Shown: one piece after another, positions 12,415 to 21,662 of the stretch
How the letters are laid out: the number at the start of each line of letters is the position of its first letter
Numbering within the stretch: position 1 is the stretch's first letter
From: an uncultured Acidobacteriia bacterium
GTDB taxonomy: Bacteria; Acidobacteriota; Terriglobia; Bryobacterales; Bryobacteraceae
NCBI GenBank assembly: GCA_903851195.1
Contig: CAINNJ010000046.1
Span: 161,989-225,988 of the forward strand
Direction: 5' to 3'
DNA: 64,000 nucleotides
Translations under genes and position numbers: made by a program
Notes under the pieces: generated by a model
The model's database searches: none
The model's input: only the letters and a program-made list of their open reading frames with translations
What the model was told of the DNA's origin: nothing

Positions 12415-13370
12415 AATCACTCATCCTGCTGCTGGCCTTCGCTCTCGCCGCGGGGGCGCAGACACGGCCCGTTCCGGTCATTTTCGATACCGACATCGGG
12501 GACGACATCGACGACGCTCTGGCGCTGGCTCTTCTCCTCCAGTCGCCGGAACTGGATCTGAAGCTGGTCACCACCGTGACCGACGATGTCTACAGCCGCA
12601 CGCGCCTGGTCTGGAAAGAGCTCAGCCTGTTCGGGCGTACCGATATCCCCATCGCTACCGGCGCGCCTGAGCCCTTTCTCGATCCGAAGCACGAAGGTCT
12701 GGCCCCCCAATTCCAGGTGCTGACCGCGCAGGACCAGCCGCCCGCCGCAGCCCGTCAGCGGGCTGCCGGCAAGATCGTGGAAATGCTGCTGGCCTCGCCG
12801 GTGAAGATGACGCTGATTCCGGTCGGTCCGCTGACGAACATCGCGCTCGCCCTGCGCGAAGAGCCGCGCATCAAAGACAAGATCGAGCGCATTGTGCTGA
12901 TGGGCGGAGCTTTTTACCCGGCAAGGCGCGAGTACAACATCTATCGCGACCGCGTTGCCGCTGAAATCGTGTTCACCTCCGGAGTGCCTATCACGGCAGT
13001 GGGGCTGGACGTGACCGAGAAATGCAAACTGGAAGGCGCCGATCTAGCGCGCATCCGGGATGCAAAGAACCCGGCTTCCCAGTTTCTGTACCAGCTGATT
13101 CAGCTTTGGCAGAAGGGCGAACCGACGCACTTCCCTACTCTGCACGATCCCCTGGCTGTCGCGGCGGCACTCCGCGCCTCTCTGGTCGAAACGCAACTGG
13201 GGAAAATCGATGTCGAGATTACCAGCCCGGCCTTTTACGGCGCGACCATCTTTACTCCTGAAGCCCGGCTGGCCAAAACGGAGAAAGCGACCTCGCAGGC
13301 AGCCCGCAACGTGAATGTCCGGGCGTTTCTCGATCTCTTCGTTGAAAGGCTTTCCGCACCGCCGCGTTAA
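12411..13370 (+). CDS. Exported inosine-uridine-preferring nucleoside hydrolase family protein
   Basis: 319 residues. After a signal peptide (MKSLILLLAFALAAGAQ) comes VIFDTDIGDDIDDALALAL, the DxDxxxDD calcium- and ribose-binding signature of nucleoside hydrolases. NIALALREEP and VLMGGAFY are further family motifs, and LHDPLAVAAAL supplies the C-terminal Asp. It hydrolyses the N-glycosidic bond of ribonucleosides. A predicted export signal is less usual than for cytosolic relatives and suggests scavenging outside the inner membrane. Overlaps the upstream peptidase gene by four bases. Confidence 0.9.
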   Translation: MKSLILLLAFALAAGAQTRPVPVIFDTDIGDDIDDALALALLLQSPELDLKLVTTVTDDVYSRTRLVWKELSLFGRTDIPIATGAPEPFLDPKHEGLAPQFQVLTAQDQPPAAARQRAAGKIVEMLLASPVKMTLIPVGPLTNIALALREEPRIKDKIERIVLMGGAFYPARREYNIYRDRVAAEIVFTSGVPITAVGLDVTEKCKLEGADLARIRDAKNPASQFLYQLIQLWQKGEPTHFPTLHDPLAVAAALRASLVETQLGKIDVEITSPAFYGATIFTPEARLAKTEKATSQAARNVNVRAFLDLFVERLSAPPR

Positions 13371-13380
13371 CTCTGGCGCG

Positions 13381-16206
13381 TTAACCCTGGCGCAGAAACC
13401 GGCCGGTGTGCGAGTCCTCGATCGCGGCGATATCGTCGGGCGTTCCTTCCCCCACGATGCGGCCGCCCCCGGCGCCGCCTTCCGGGCCCATGTCGATAAT
13501 CCAGTCCGCCGCGCGAATGACGTCCAGATTGTGCTCGATGACGAGCAGCGAGCCGCCATTGTCGATGAGCCGTTCGAACGCGGTGAGCAGCTTCGTGATG
13601 TCGTCGAAATGCAGTCCCGTGGTCGGCTCGTCGCAGATGAACAGGGTCCCGCGATTGGAAGCCTGCGCGAGGTGCGCGGCCAGTTTCACGCGCTGGGCTT
13701 CGCCGCCGGAAAGCGTGGTGGCGGACTGCCCCAGGCGAAGATAACCGAGTCCGACCTCGTCCAACAGTTTCAGCTTCGTCACCAGGCGCGGCGTGTCGCT
13801 GAAGAAGCCGATGCCCTCGCGGATGGTCAGGCCCAGAACCTCATGGACGTTCAGGCCCTTGTATTTGACGTCGAGAACCGAGCTTTTGAAGCGCGTGCCC
13901 TTACACTCCTCGCACGTCAGCTCCACATCGGCGAGGAACTGCATCTCCACCGTCACGGTGCCGTCGCCCTGGCAGACCTCGCAGCGGCCGCCCGGGACGT
14001 TGAAGGAGAAATGTCCGGCGGTGTAGCCGCGTTTCTCGGCCTGCGGCGTGGCGGCGAACAGGCCGCGGATCACGTCGAACGCTTTGATGTACGTGACGGG
14101 ATTCGAGCGCGGCGTGCGGCCGATCGGCGTCTGGTCGATCATGACCAGGTCGCTGATGAGATCCGCGCCTTCCATACTGGTGCAGGTCATGCGCGGGGCT
14201 TCGGCAGCCTCGCCGGCCTCTTCGGCATCCTCGGAAGCGGCTTTGCCGTGCAGTCTCGCCTGCAGCGACTTATAAATCACGTCATGCACAAGCGTGGACT
14301 TACCGGAGCCGGAGACGCCCGTGACCACCGTGAGCAGGTTCAGAGGGATGGCGGCATCCACGCCCTTCAGGTTGTGCATGTGGGCGCCGAAGAAGCGGAC
14401 GGTCTTGCGTGGGTCCGGCTCCCGGCGGTGGCGGCGCTGCGCGACATGCTTTTCGCCGCGCAGGTATTGCGAAGTGAGTGAGCCGTCGCGGTCCGCGAGA
14501 AGCGCCGCGTAACTGCCCTGGAAGATGATATTGCCGCCGTGCTCGCCGGCGCCGGGACCCATGTCGATGATACGGTCCGCGGCCTTCATGACGTCGGGAT
14601 CGTGCTCCACGACCAGGATCGTGTTTCCCAGATCCCGCAGTTCTGCGAGGATGCGCAGCAGACGGGCGGTGTCGCGCGAATGCAGGCCGATTGAGGGCTC
14701 GTCGAGCACATAGCAGGCGCCGACAAGCCGGGAGCCAAGGCAGGTGGCGAGCTGGATGCGCTGGGCTTCGCCGCCGGAGAGCGTGGCGGACAGGCGGTCG
14801 AGCGTGAGGTATTCCAGTCCGACGTCGTTCAGGAACTTGAGGCGCTGCTGAATCTCGACGAGGATCTTGCCGGCGATGCCGCTTTCCTCCGGCGTGAGTT
14901 CGAGCGAGTCGAAAAAGGCGTGGGCCTCGGCGATATTGAGGCGGACGGCCTGCGCGATGGTCTTGCCGCCCACGAAGACGTTGAGCGCTTCTTTGCGCAC
15001 GCGGGAGCCGTGGCATTCCGGGCAGCGCGCGTAGCCACGGTAACGGCTCAGGAAGACGCGGACGTGGAGTTTGTACTTCTTCGTCTCGAGAAAATTGAAG
15101 AACTGCCGGACGCCATCCACCTTCCTGCCGCCTTCGAGCACCAGATTCTGTTCGTCCTCGGTAAGATCGCAGAACGGCACGTCCATGCGGACGCGGCCCT
15201 GCACCTGCGCTTTGAAATCGGCAAACCACTCTTTGCCTTTGGGCTTGGTCCAGGGCTCCACAGCGCCGCCGTTGAGCGAAAGGCCGCGGTTGGGGACGAC
15301 GAGGTCGACGGAGTAGTCGATTGTATTGCCGAAGCCCTGGCAGCGCGGGCAGGCGCCGGCGGGGCTGTTGAAGCTGAAGAGAATGGGCTCGGGCTCGCGG
15401 AACTCCGTGTTGTCGTACTTGCACATGAAGCGCTCGCTGAAGAGCAGGCGCTCACCGGTTTTGGCGTCTTCAAAGACCGCGTCGCCGGACTCGCGATAAC
15501 AGACTTCCACGCTGTCGACGATGCGCTGGTGCAGGTCGGGCGAGATCGCGATGCGGTCGGCGAGGATGAAGACGGGCTGGTTCCAGTCGATATCGAGGAG
15601 CGATTCGGGGGTGGAGAATTCGAAGATCTTGCCGTGCTGCCAGAGGCGGTTGAAGCCGCGCGCGCGCAGTTCCACCAGCTTCTCTTTGGGCGGTTGCCCT
15701 TCCTCGTGCTTTACCGGGAAAAGCACCAGATAACGCGTGCCGGCCGGTTGCGCGAGCATCGCTTTCGCGACGTGGTCGACGGTGTCTTTTTCCACGCGTC
15801 GTCCGCAGGCGGGGCAGAAGGTGCGTCCGGCGCGCGCCCAGAGAAGGCGCATAAAGTCGTAGACTTCGGTGGAGGTCGCGACCGTGGAGCGGGGGTTGCG
15901 CGTACTGTTCTTCTGCCGGATGGCGATACCGGGAGCGATGCCCTCGATCTCATCGACAGCGGGCTTTTCCATACGCTCCAGGAACTGTCGCGCGTAGGCG
16001 GAAAGCGATTCGACGTAGCGGCGCTGGCCTTCGGCGTAGATGGTGTCGAAAGCGAGCGAGGACTTGCCGGAGCCGGAGACGCCCGTGATCACGGTGAGCT
16101 GATTGTGCGGTATCGAGACGGTGAGGTTCTTCAGGTTATGAAGACGCGCGCCTTTGACAACGATCTCTCCGAACTCGCTTGGACCTGAACTGGCTGGGGG
16201 ATTCAA
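13381..16206 (-). CDS. uvrA: Excinuclease ABC subunit A
   Basis: DNA damage recognition ATPase of nucleotide excision repair. The 941 residues contain two ABC ATPase halves: Walker A GVSGSGKSSLAFDTIYAEGQ and GVSGSGKSTLVHDVIY, two ABC signatures (LSGGEAQR, twice), and zinc modules CPACGRR and CEVCQGDG...CEECKGTRF. Length is normal. The only start in the open frame is TTG at 16206; no ATG or GTG exists between the upstream stop and the first conserved motif. There is no clear SD. Convergent with the nucleoside hydrolase, 10 bases apart. Confidence 0.98.
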   Translation of the reverse strand: MNPPASSGPSEFGEIVVKGARLHNLKNLTVSIPHNQLTVITGVSGSGKSSLAFDTIYAEGQRRYVESLSAYARQFLERMEKPAVDEIEGIAPGIAIRQKNSTRNPRSTVATSTEVYDFMRLLWARAGRTFCPACGRRVEKDTVDHVAKAMLAQPAGTRYLVLFPVKHEEGQPPKEKLVELRARGFNRLWQHGKIFEFSTPESLLDIDWNQPVFILADRIAISPDLHQRIVDSVEVCYRESGDAVFEDAKTGERLLFSERFMCKYDNTEFREPEPILFSFNSPAGACPRCQGFGNTIDYSVDLVVPNRGLSLNGGAVEPWTKPKGKEWFADFKAQVQGRVRMDVPFCDLTEDEQNLVLEGGRKVDGVRQFFNFLETKKYKLHVRVFLSRYRGYARCPECHGSRVRKEALNVFVGGKTIAQAVRLNIAEAHAFFDSLELTPEESGIAGKILVEIQQRLKFLNDVGLEYLTLDRLSATLSGGEAQRIQLATCLGSRLVGACYVLDEPSIGLHSRDTARLLRILAELRDLGNTILVVEHDPDVMKAADRIIDMGPGAGEHGGNIIFQGSYAALLADRDGSLTSQYLRGEKHVAQRRHRREPDPRKTVRFFGAHMHNLKGVDAAIPLNLLTVVTGVSGSGKSTLVHDVIYKSLQARLHGKAASEDAEEAGEAAEAPRMTCTSMEGADLISDLVMIDQTPIGRTPRSNPVTYIKAFDVIRGLFAATPQAEKRGYTAGHFSFNVPGGRCEVCQGDGTVTVEMQFLADVELTCEECKGTRFKSSVLDVKYKGLNVHEVLGLTIREGIGFFSDTPRLVTKLKLLDEVGLGYLRLGQSATTLSGGEAQRVKLAAHLAQASNRGTLFICDEPTTGLHFDDITKLLTAFERLIDNGGSLLVIEHNLDVIRAADWIIDMGPEGGAGGGRIVGEGTPDDIAAIEDSHTGRFLRQG

Positions 16207-16208
16207 AG

Positions 16209-16237
16209 GGGGTTGGAAATTTCAGTTTACCAACCCC
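16209..16237. repeat. Inverted repeat upstream of uvrA
   Basis: GGGGTTGG (16209-16216) and CCAACCCC (16230-16237) are perfectly complementary across 13 AT-rich bases, immediately before the uvrA start and after the isomerase stop. It could be an operator or a weak hairpin; it is not a classical SOS box. Confidence 0.5.
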
Positions 16238-16258
16238 GTTCGGGCTATGAGGCCGGGC

Positions 16259-17110
<852 letters not shown>

Positions 17111-17164
17111 TTGTCAGCATCGTATCAGACTTGGCGGGGTGCTGGTTCGCCGCTGTGCCGGAAC

Positions 17165-17182
17165 TGTAAAACAGTTGTAAAA
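17165..17182 (+). promoter_or_regulatory. Putative operator: two TGTAAAA direct repeats, 11-bp period
   Basis: TGTAAAA occurs at 17165-17171 and again at 17176-17182, 53 bases before the start of a winged-helix regulator. Eleven-base-spaced direct repeats are the usual site geometry for OmpR/PhoB-type winged-helix proteins. The same geometry recurs downstream (17580-17597). Confidence 0.5.
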
Positions 17183-17234
17183 TCGGGCTTTTGCTGTTCC
17201 CCGCGGGGCGCCGGGACTGCTATTTTCACACTGA

Positions 17235-17579
17235 ATGGCTACCGCGGTAACAGTTCACAATTTCGCGCCTGAGAGCGACTATATTCTCCGTTTCGGGGAG
17301 ATTGAGATCAACTTCGACCGGAACACCGTGTCGCGGGCGGGAAAAGCAATCGTCCTGTCGCCGGCGGAATATGAGCTGGTGACTTACTTTGCTCTGAATC
17401 CGGGTAAGGAACTGACCCGCGACATGATTCTGGATTCGGTCTGGAGCTATCTGCCTTCGCCCAATACCCGAACGGTGGATGCGCACGTTCTGCGGCTGCG
17501 GCAGAAGCTGGAGCGCGACCCCAACCAGCCGCGTCATTTTCTGACGATATATCGCGTTGGATACAGCTTTAAACCCTGA
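17235..17579 (+). CDS. Stand-alone OmpR/PhoB-type winged-helix DNA-binding protein
   Basis: 114 residues that consist of only the effector domain of OmpR/PhoB-class regulators: ILRFGEIEINFDRNTVSRAG, then VLSPAEYELVTYFALNPGKE, LTRDMILDSVW, and the recognition segment RTVDAHVLRLRQKLERDPN ending in IYRVGYSFKP. There is no receiver domain, so activity would depend on expression level or a partner. It is flanked by two sets of 11-bp direct repeats that suit this fold, which suggests autoregulation and control of the sigma factor gene 61 bases downstream. Confidence 0.85.
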   Translation: MATAVTVHNFAPESDYILRFGEIEINFDRNTVSRAGKAIVLSPAEYELVTYFALNPGKELTRDMILDSVWSYLPSPNTRTVDAHVLRLRQKLERDPNQPRHFLTIYRVGYSFKP

Positions 17580-17597
17580 TTTTACAGACAATTTACA
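17580..17597 (-). promoter_or_regulatory. Putative operator: inverted copy of the TGTAAA 11-bp-period repeats
   Basis: On the minus strand TGTAAA occurs at 17597-17592 and 17586-17581, again 11 bases apart. The site begins directly after the winged-helix gene stop and ends 43 bases before the sigma factor ATG. Confidence 0.45.
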
Positions 17598-17640
17598 ACT
17601 TCAGGACCACCTCATTCCGCGCCGCGCCTATCATCGCAAC

Positions 17641-18306
17641 ATGTGGACTTACAGCCTGCCTGCAACCGATGAAGCCGCGAGCCTGAGCGACGCCGAACTG
17701 ATGGCGGAGTTGCAGACTTCCACGCTGGAGCAACGGTCGGAGTATCTGTTCGCCGAGTTGTTCCGGCGTTATCGGCAGCGGGTTACGGCGTGGTGTTTCC
17801 GGATCGCGCGGGACCGGGAAACAGCGCATGACCTGTCGCAGGAAGTGTTTCTGAAGGCCTATCGTCACCTGCACTCGTTCCGCGGGGAATCGAGCCTTTC
17901 CACGTGGCTGTATGCAGTGGCGCGGAATCATTGCCTGACGGCGCTGAAGCGCCAGGGGCAGGAGGATGTCCCGCTGGATCTGGTGCCTCACGCGACGCTG
18001 CGGGATTCGTCCGCGCCCAATCCCGTCATGACCGCCGAGCGGGCTGAACTGAACCGGCAGATGCTGCAGCTGATGACGCGCACGCTGGATCCGCTGGAGG
18101 TCCGGGTGATGATGCTGCACTACGGCCATGAAGTGCCTCTGGCGGCGATTACGCGCCAACTGGCGCTGGATAATCCGAGCGGGGCGAAGGCCTACATCGT
18201 CAATGCGCGGCGGAAGCTGCAGGCGGTGATCCGGCGGCGGGGCTGGGAGGTCGTGCTGGGCTCGGCTTCGGCGTCGGAACACTGGCGCAAGGCCGCGGCG
18301 GCCTGA
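17641..18306 (+). CDS. Sigma-70 family (ECF-like) RNA polymerase sigma factor
   Basis: 221 residues. Region 2 is evident: FAELFRRYRQRVTAWCFRIA, DRETAHDLSQEVFLKAYRHL, STWLYAVARNHCLTALKR. Region 4 is recognisable but unusual (LDPLEVRVMMLHYGHEVPLA with NARRKLQAVIRR). I start at the ATG at 17641; the frame is open upstream but would overlap the regulator gene. No anti-sigma factor gene is adjacent. The repeat site just upstream suggests control by the winged-helix protein. Confidence 0.85.
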   Translation: MWTYSLPATDEAASLSDAELMAELQTSTLEQRSEYLFAELFRRYRQRVTAWCFRIARDRETAHDLSQEVFLKAYRHLHSFRGESSLSTWLYAVARNHCLTALKRQGQEDVPLDLVPHATLRDSSAPNPVMTAERAELNRQMLQLMTRTLDPLEVRVMMLHYGHEVPLAAITRQLALDNPSGAKAYIVNARRKLQAVIRRRGWEVVLGSASASEHWRKAAAA

Positions 18307-18517
18307 GACGCGCGTCAGGGCGCGGCGGGGTGGCCGAGGTATGTCCGGCCTTCCGAGAATTGAATAGCGGCCTCCCGGCGGGCTTCACGCGGGTTGTACA
18401 CGGCGTGCAGCGGGGCCGGGAGCCGGGATACCGAGGAGACGGGTTTTGCTCCGGTGGGTGGGCGATTGCGTTCGCGGAGCCAGACGAACCCGAACCTGGC
18501 GGATCACTCCCGGTAGA

Positions 18518-19156
18518 TCAGTCGCGGCGGATGATGCGGAAGGCGAATTCGCGTCCGTAGCCGCGGGTGAAGGCCAGGCTGATCCAGAGGTGAGCGAGAG
18601 GCTCGAGGAGGCGGGCCTGGGTGAGCGGGCCGGCGTCCTGCGCGTCGAAGCCAAGTTCGGCGATCAACTGGTGGACCGTGTGTTTGGCGGCTTCGTCGTC
18701 GCCGCAATAGAACAAGACGGCGCTCTGGCCGGCGAGGACGGGGTCGGCCATGATCGAGTTGCCGACCGAGTTGAACGCCTTGACCACTTTGGCGCCGGGA
18801 GCCCAGCCGGCGACCAGTTCGCCACCGGAATTCGTGGTGCCGACTTCGAGGCCGGAGAGGTTCGGAAGCAAAGGGTTGGTAGCGTCGATCAGGATTTTGC
18901 CGTCGAGCGAGCCGGCGGATTCGAGGATCGATTTGGTGGCGGGCCAGGGCGTCGCGAGGAGCAGTACGTCGCTGGCCGCGACGACGTCCGTGATGAGGGC
19001 GGCGCTGGCGTGGGGGCCAGAGTCCGCGACGAGTTTCCGCATTTCGTCCGACGCCGGATTGCGGGAACTGAAGACCACCGTGTGTCCGGCCTGGGCCCAG
19101 CGCTTGCCGAGGACGCCGCCGACGTTACCCGATCCGAGGATGCCGATGTTCATCAT
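18518..19156 (-). CDS. NADPH-dependent F420 reductase-like / NAD(P)-binding protein
   Basis: 212 residues. MMNIGILGSGNVGGVLGKRW is a Rossmann GxGxxG start, followed by VVFSSRNP, DVLLLATPWPATKSIL, KILIDATNP and KVVKAFNSVG, as in the NADP oxidoreductase coenzyme F420-dependent family. Many bacterial members without F420 act as NADP(H)-dependent reductases. It is the last gene of a five-gene minus-strand cluster, six bases after the esterase stop. ATGs at 19156 and 19153 are both possible. Confidence 0.85.
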   Translation of the reverse strand: MMNIGILGSGNVGGVLGKRWAQAGHTVVFSSRNPASDEMRKLVADSGPHASAALITDVVAASDVLLLATPWPATKSILESAGSLDGKILIDATNPLLPNLSGLEVGTTNSGGELVAGWAPGAKVVKAFNSVGNSIMADPVLAGQSAVLFYCGDDEAAKHTVHQLIAELGFDAQDAGPLTQARLLEPLAHLWISLAFTRGYGREFAFRIIRRD

Positions 19157-19162
19157 CTGATT

Positions 19163-20299
19163 CTACCGGAAGAGGCGGGGGGCGAAATCGGCCAGGGCGT
19201 GACGCCAGACCTTCCACTCGTGCGCGCCGGGCGTGGGGAACCAGACGGCGTTGATGTTGTGGGCTTTCAGGTCGTCGAGGAGATCGAGGTGTCCGGGGAT
19301 GCGGGGGTCTTCGGTGCCGCAACTCAGGTAGAGCAGGCGGAGTTCGCGGTTGATGGCGGCGGGATCGTTATAGAAGCCGGGGACGTGTTTGTCGAGTTTA
19401 AATTCAGCGTCGCTGATGAGGCCGGAGCTGAACTCGCCGACCCACGCGAAGAGTTCCCGATGCCGGAGGCCGGTGGTGAAGGCCTGACCGCCGCCCATGG
19501 AGAGTCCCGTGATGGCGCGGTTTTCGCGGCCGGGGGCGACGCGGTAGTTCGATTCGATGAGCGGGATGATGTCGGTGAGAAGTTCCTGGCCGGTAAGTTC
19601 GAGACCGCGCGGCGTGCTGCCGTTCAGGATGTTGTTATCGATGTCGCCGTTCGGCATCACGATCAGCATGGGCTGCGCTTTGTGTTCGGCGATGAGGTTG
19701 TCCAGGATGACGCCGGCGCGGCCGGTATCGCTCCAGTTCTCTTCGCTGTCGCCGCTGCCGTGCTTCAGGTAGAGCACAGGGAATTTGCGGTTGGGCTCGG
19801 TGTCGTACTGCGGCGGCGTGTAGACATAGAGGTGCCGCAGGATGTGGAGCGGCGTCGACGTGTATGTCCGGATGCCGAGGGCGCCGTGCGGCACGTTGCG
19901 CACCTCATCGAATCGGGGCGGATTGCCGGGGATCTCGAAGGCGCTGGCGTCGAGGAAGTGTCCGTTCTTAATGAAGTTGGTGCCGGGGTCGAGGGTGCGC
20001 ACGCCATCGACGACGAAATTGTAGGTGTAGATTTCGGGTTCGACCGGACCGACCGTGATGGACCAGAGGCCGGAGGCGTCTTTCGCCATCGGCTTGGTGC
20101 CATTCCACGAGAGCGCCACGGTATTCGCCTGTGGGGCAAGAAGGCGGAAGGTGACGGTGCGGTCCGGGTGGATTTCCGGGGAGACGGGGCGCGCGGGCGC
20201 GGTGGGAGTGCCCGCGCCCGGTCCACGATAGGTGTTCTTCGGGCGCACCTGTCCCGTGGCCAGCGATGCGGTTAACATCAGGCCGACAAGGAATCTCAT
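19163..20299 (-). CDS. Secreted carbohydrate esterase (CE1/esterase D-type) with N-terminal E-set domain
   Basis: 378 residues. A signal peptide (MRFLVGLMLTASLATGQ) is followed by an early-set/CBM48-like domain (VTFRLLAPQANTVALSWNGT) and an alpha/beta hydrolase. The nucleophile elbow is GLSMGG. YVYTPPQYD and FPVLYLKHGSGDSEENW match feruloyl/acetyl xylan esterase-type proteins, and the catalytic His is probably in PGAHEWKVW. It removes acyl groups from plant polysaccharides or related esters; the substrate is inferred. Spacing to the ankyrin gene is 12 bases, so it is in an operon. Confidence 0.88.
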   Translation of the reverse strand: MRFLVGLMLTASLATGQVRPKNTYRGPGAGTPTAPARPVSPEIHPDRTVTFRLLAPQANTVALSWNGTKPMAKDASGLWSITVGPVEPEIYTYNFVVDGVRTLDPGTNFIKNGHFLDASAFEIPGNPPRFDEVRNVPHGALGIRTYTSTPLHILRHLYVYTPPQYDTEPNRKFPVLYLKHGSGDSEENWSDTGRAGVILDNLIAEHKAQPMLIVMPNGDIDNNILNGSTPRGLELTGQELLTDIIPLIESNYRVAPGRENRAITGLSMGGGQAFTTGLRHRELFAWVGEFSSGLISDAEFKLDKHVPGFYNDPAAINRELRLLYLSCGTEDPRIPGHLDLLDDLKAHNINAVWFPTPGAHEWKVWRHALADFAPRLFR

Positions 20300-20311
20300 C
20301 TGTTCGTTACC

Positions 20312-21661
20312 TCAGCGCTTGGTTTTGACGTGCGGTTCGGCGCCGGTCGCCTTGATCAGCTTCGTGAGCAGATCGACGGCGTTATCGATGGGCAGAACGT
20401 CGGCGATGATGATGGGCGTGCGACCGTTGGCGTCCACGGGGTCGAGATCCGCGCCTTTGTCGGCGAGGAACTGGACGACTTTGCAGATTTCCGGCTGGGT
20501 GGAGGTCTGCATGGAACCGGTGACCGAGGCGTGCATGACAGCCTGTTTGGTGTCCGTCACGGCTTTAATGGCCGGGGGATCGAGTTCGTAAGCGTAGCTG
20601 ACGGCATCGAGGTGGCCGCTGTTGGCGGCTGCCATGAGAAGCGTGCTGCCATCCTGGGCGCGGAGTTTGGGGTCGGCTCCGGCATCGACGAGGGCCTTCA
20701 TGACGGCTGGTTTATCGGCGCGGGCGGCCAGCATAAGCGGAGTCTGTTCGCCGGAGGGTCCACGGAAGAAGCCACCACCACCGCCACGTCCGCCAGCGGC
20801 GGGAGTTTTGTTGGTTTTGGCGTTGACGTCCGCGCCTTTCGCGATGAGCTGTTTGGTGAGTTCGAGATCGCCCAACTGCGCGGCGATATGGAGCGCCGTG
20901 TTGCCGGTGCGGTCCTTCGAGGTGACAGCCGCGCCTTTGTCGATGAGGACGGCGGCGACTGCAGGCTTCTTCGCGGTGACGGCAACGAGCAGGGCGTTCA
21001 GGCCGGCGGGGAGCGTGTAGTTCACGTCGGCACCCGCGTTCAAGAGAAGGGCGACAGATTTTTCGTCGCCCTTTTCGGCGGCAAAGATGACCGGAGTGAA
21101 GCCGCTTTTCGAGGCGGCGTTCGGGTTGGCGCCGGCTTTCAGAAGGACATCGACCGCTTCGGAATGACCGTTGGCGGCCGCCCACATGAGGGCGTTCTGC
21201 CCTTTACGGCTCTCGACGGCGGCGACTTTCGCGTCCTTATCGATGAGGGATTTCAGGACTTTGGGATTGCCGGAACCGGCGGCGATCATGAGAGCGGTTT
21301 CGCCGCTCCAGCGCGCGGCATTGACGTCCGCGCCGGCGGCCACCAACTGCGAGACGATTGCCGCGTTGCCGTTCGCCGCGGCGAGGGTCAGGGGCGTTTC
21401 GCCATACTCGTCCGCCACGTTGACTTTGGCGCCCGCTTTGAGGAGCGCCGCGACCATGGCGGCGTCGTCTTCGAACGCAGCCCAGGCGAGCGGTGTGGAC
21501 CCATCGGGCTGGAGCGCGTTCACATCGGCGTGCGACGCGATCAGAGCCAGAACCGCGGCGCGGTTCTGGTCTTTGATGGCATCGATCAGGCGGAGTTCGG
21601 CGGCAAAGCCGGGAATTGATAAACAAGTCCCGGCGAGCAGGAAGGAGAGCGCTAGACGCAT
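20312..21661 (-). CDS. Exported ankyrin-repeat protein
   Basis: 449 residues with a signal peptide (MRLALSFLLAGTCLSIPGFA). About ten ankyrin repeats follow, e.g. DGSTPLAWAAFEDDAAMVAA, YGETPLTLAAANGNAAIVSQ, RKGQNALMWAAANGHSEAVD. A Gly-rich linker (GGRGGGGGFFRGP) interrupts them after the seventh or so. Probably a periplasmic protein-interaction scaffold. It follows the DUF1552 gene by a single base, which implies translational coupling with the DUF1592/DUF1552 pair. Confidence 0.9.
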   Translation of the reverse strand: MRLALSFLLAGTCLSIPGFAAELRLIDAIKDQNRAAVLALIASHADVNALQPDGSTPLAWAAFEDDAAMVAALLKAGAKVNVADEYGETPLTLAAANGNAAIVSQLVAAGADVNAARWSGETALMIAAGSGNPKVLKSLIDKDAKVAAVESRKGQNALMWAAANGHSEAVDVLLKAGANPNAASKSGFTPVIFAAEKGDEKSVALLLNAGADVNYTLPAGLNALLVAVTAKKPAVAAVLIDKGAAVTSKDRTGNTALHIAAQLGDLELTKQLIAKGADVNAKTNKTPAAGGRGGGGGFFRGPSGEQTPLMLAARADKPAVMKALVDAGADPKLRAQDGSTLLMAAANSGHLDAVSYAYELDPPAIKAVTDTKQAVMHASVTGSMQTSTQPEICKVVQFLADKGADLDPVDANGRTPIIIADVLPIDNAVDLLTKLIKATGAEPHVKTKR

Positions 21662-21662
21662 A

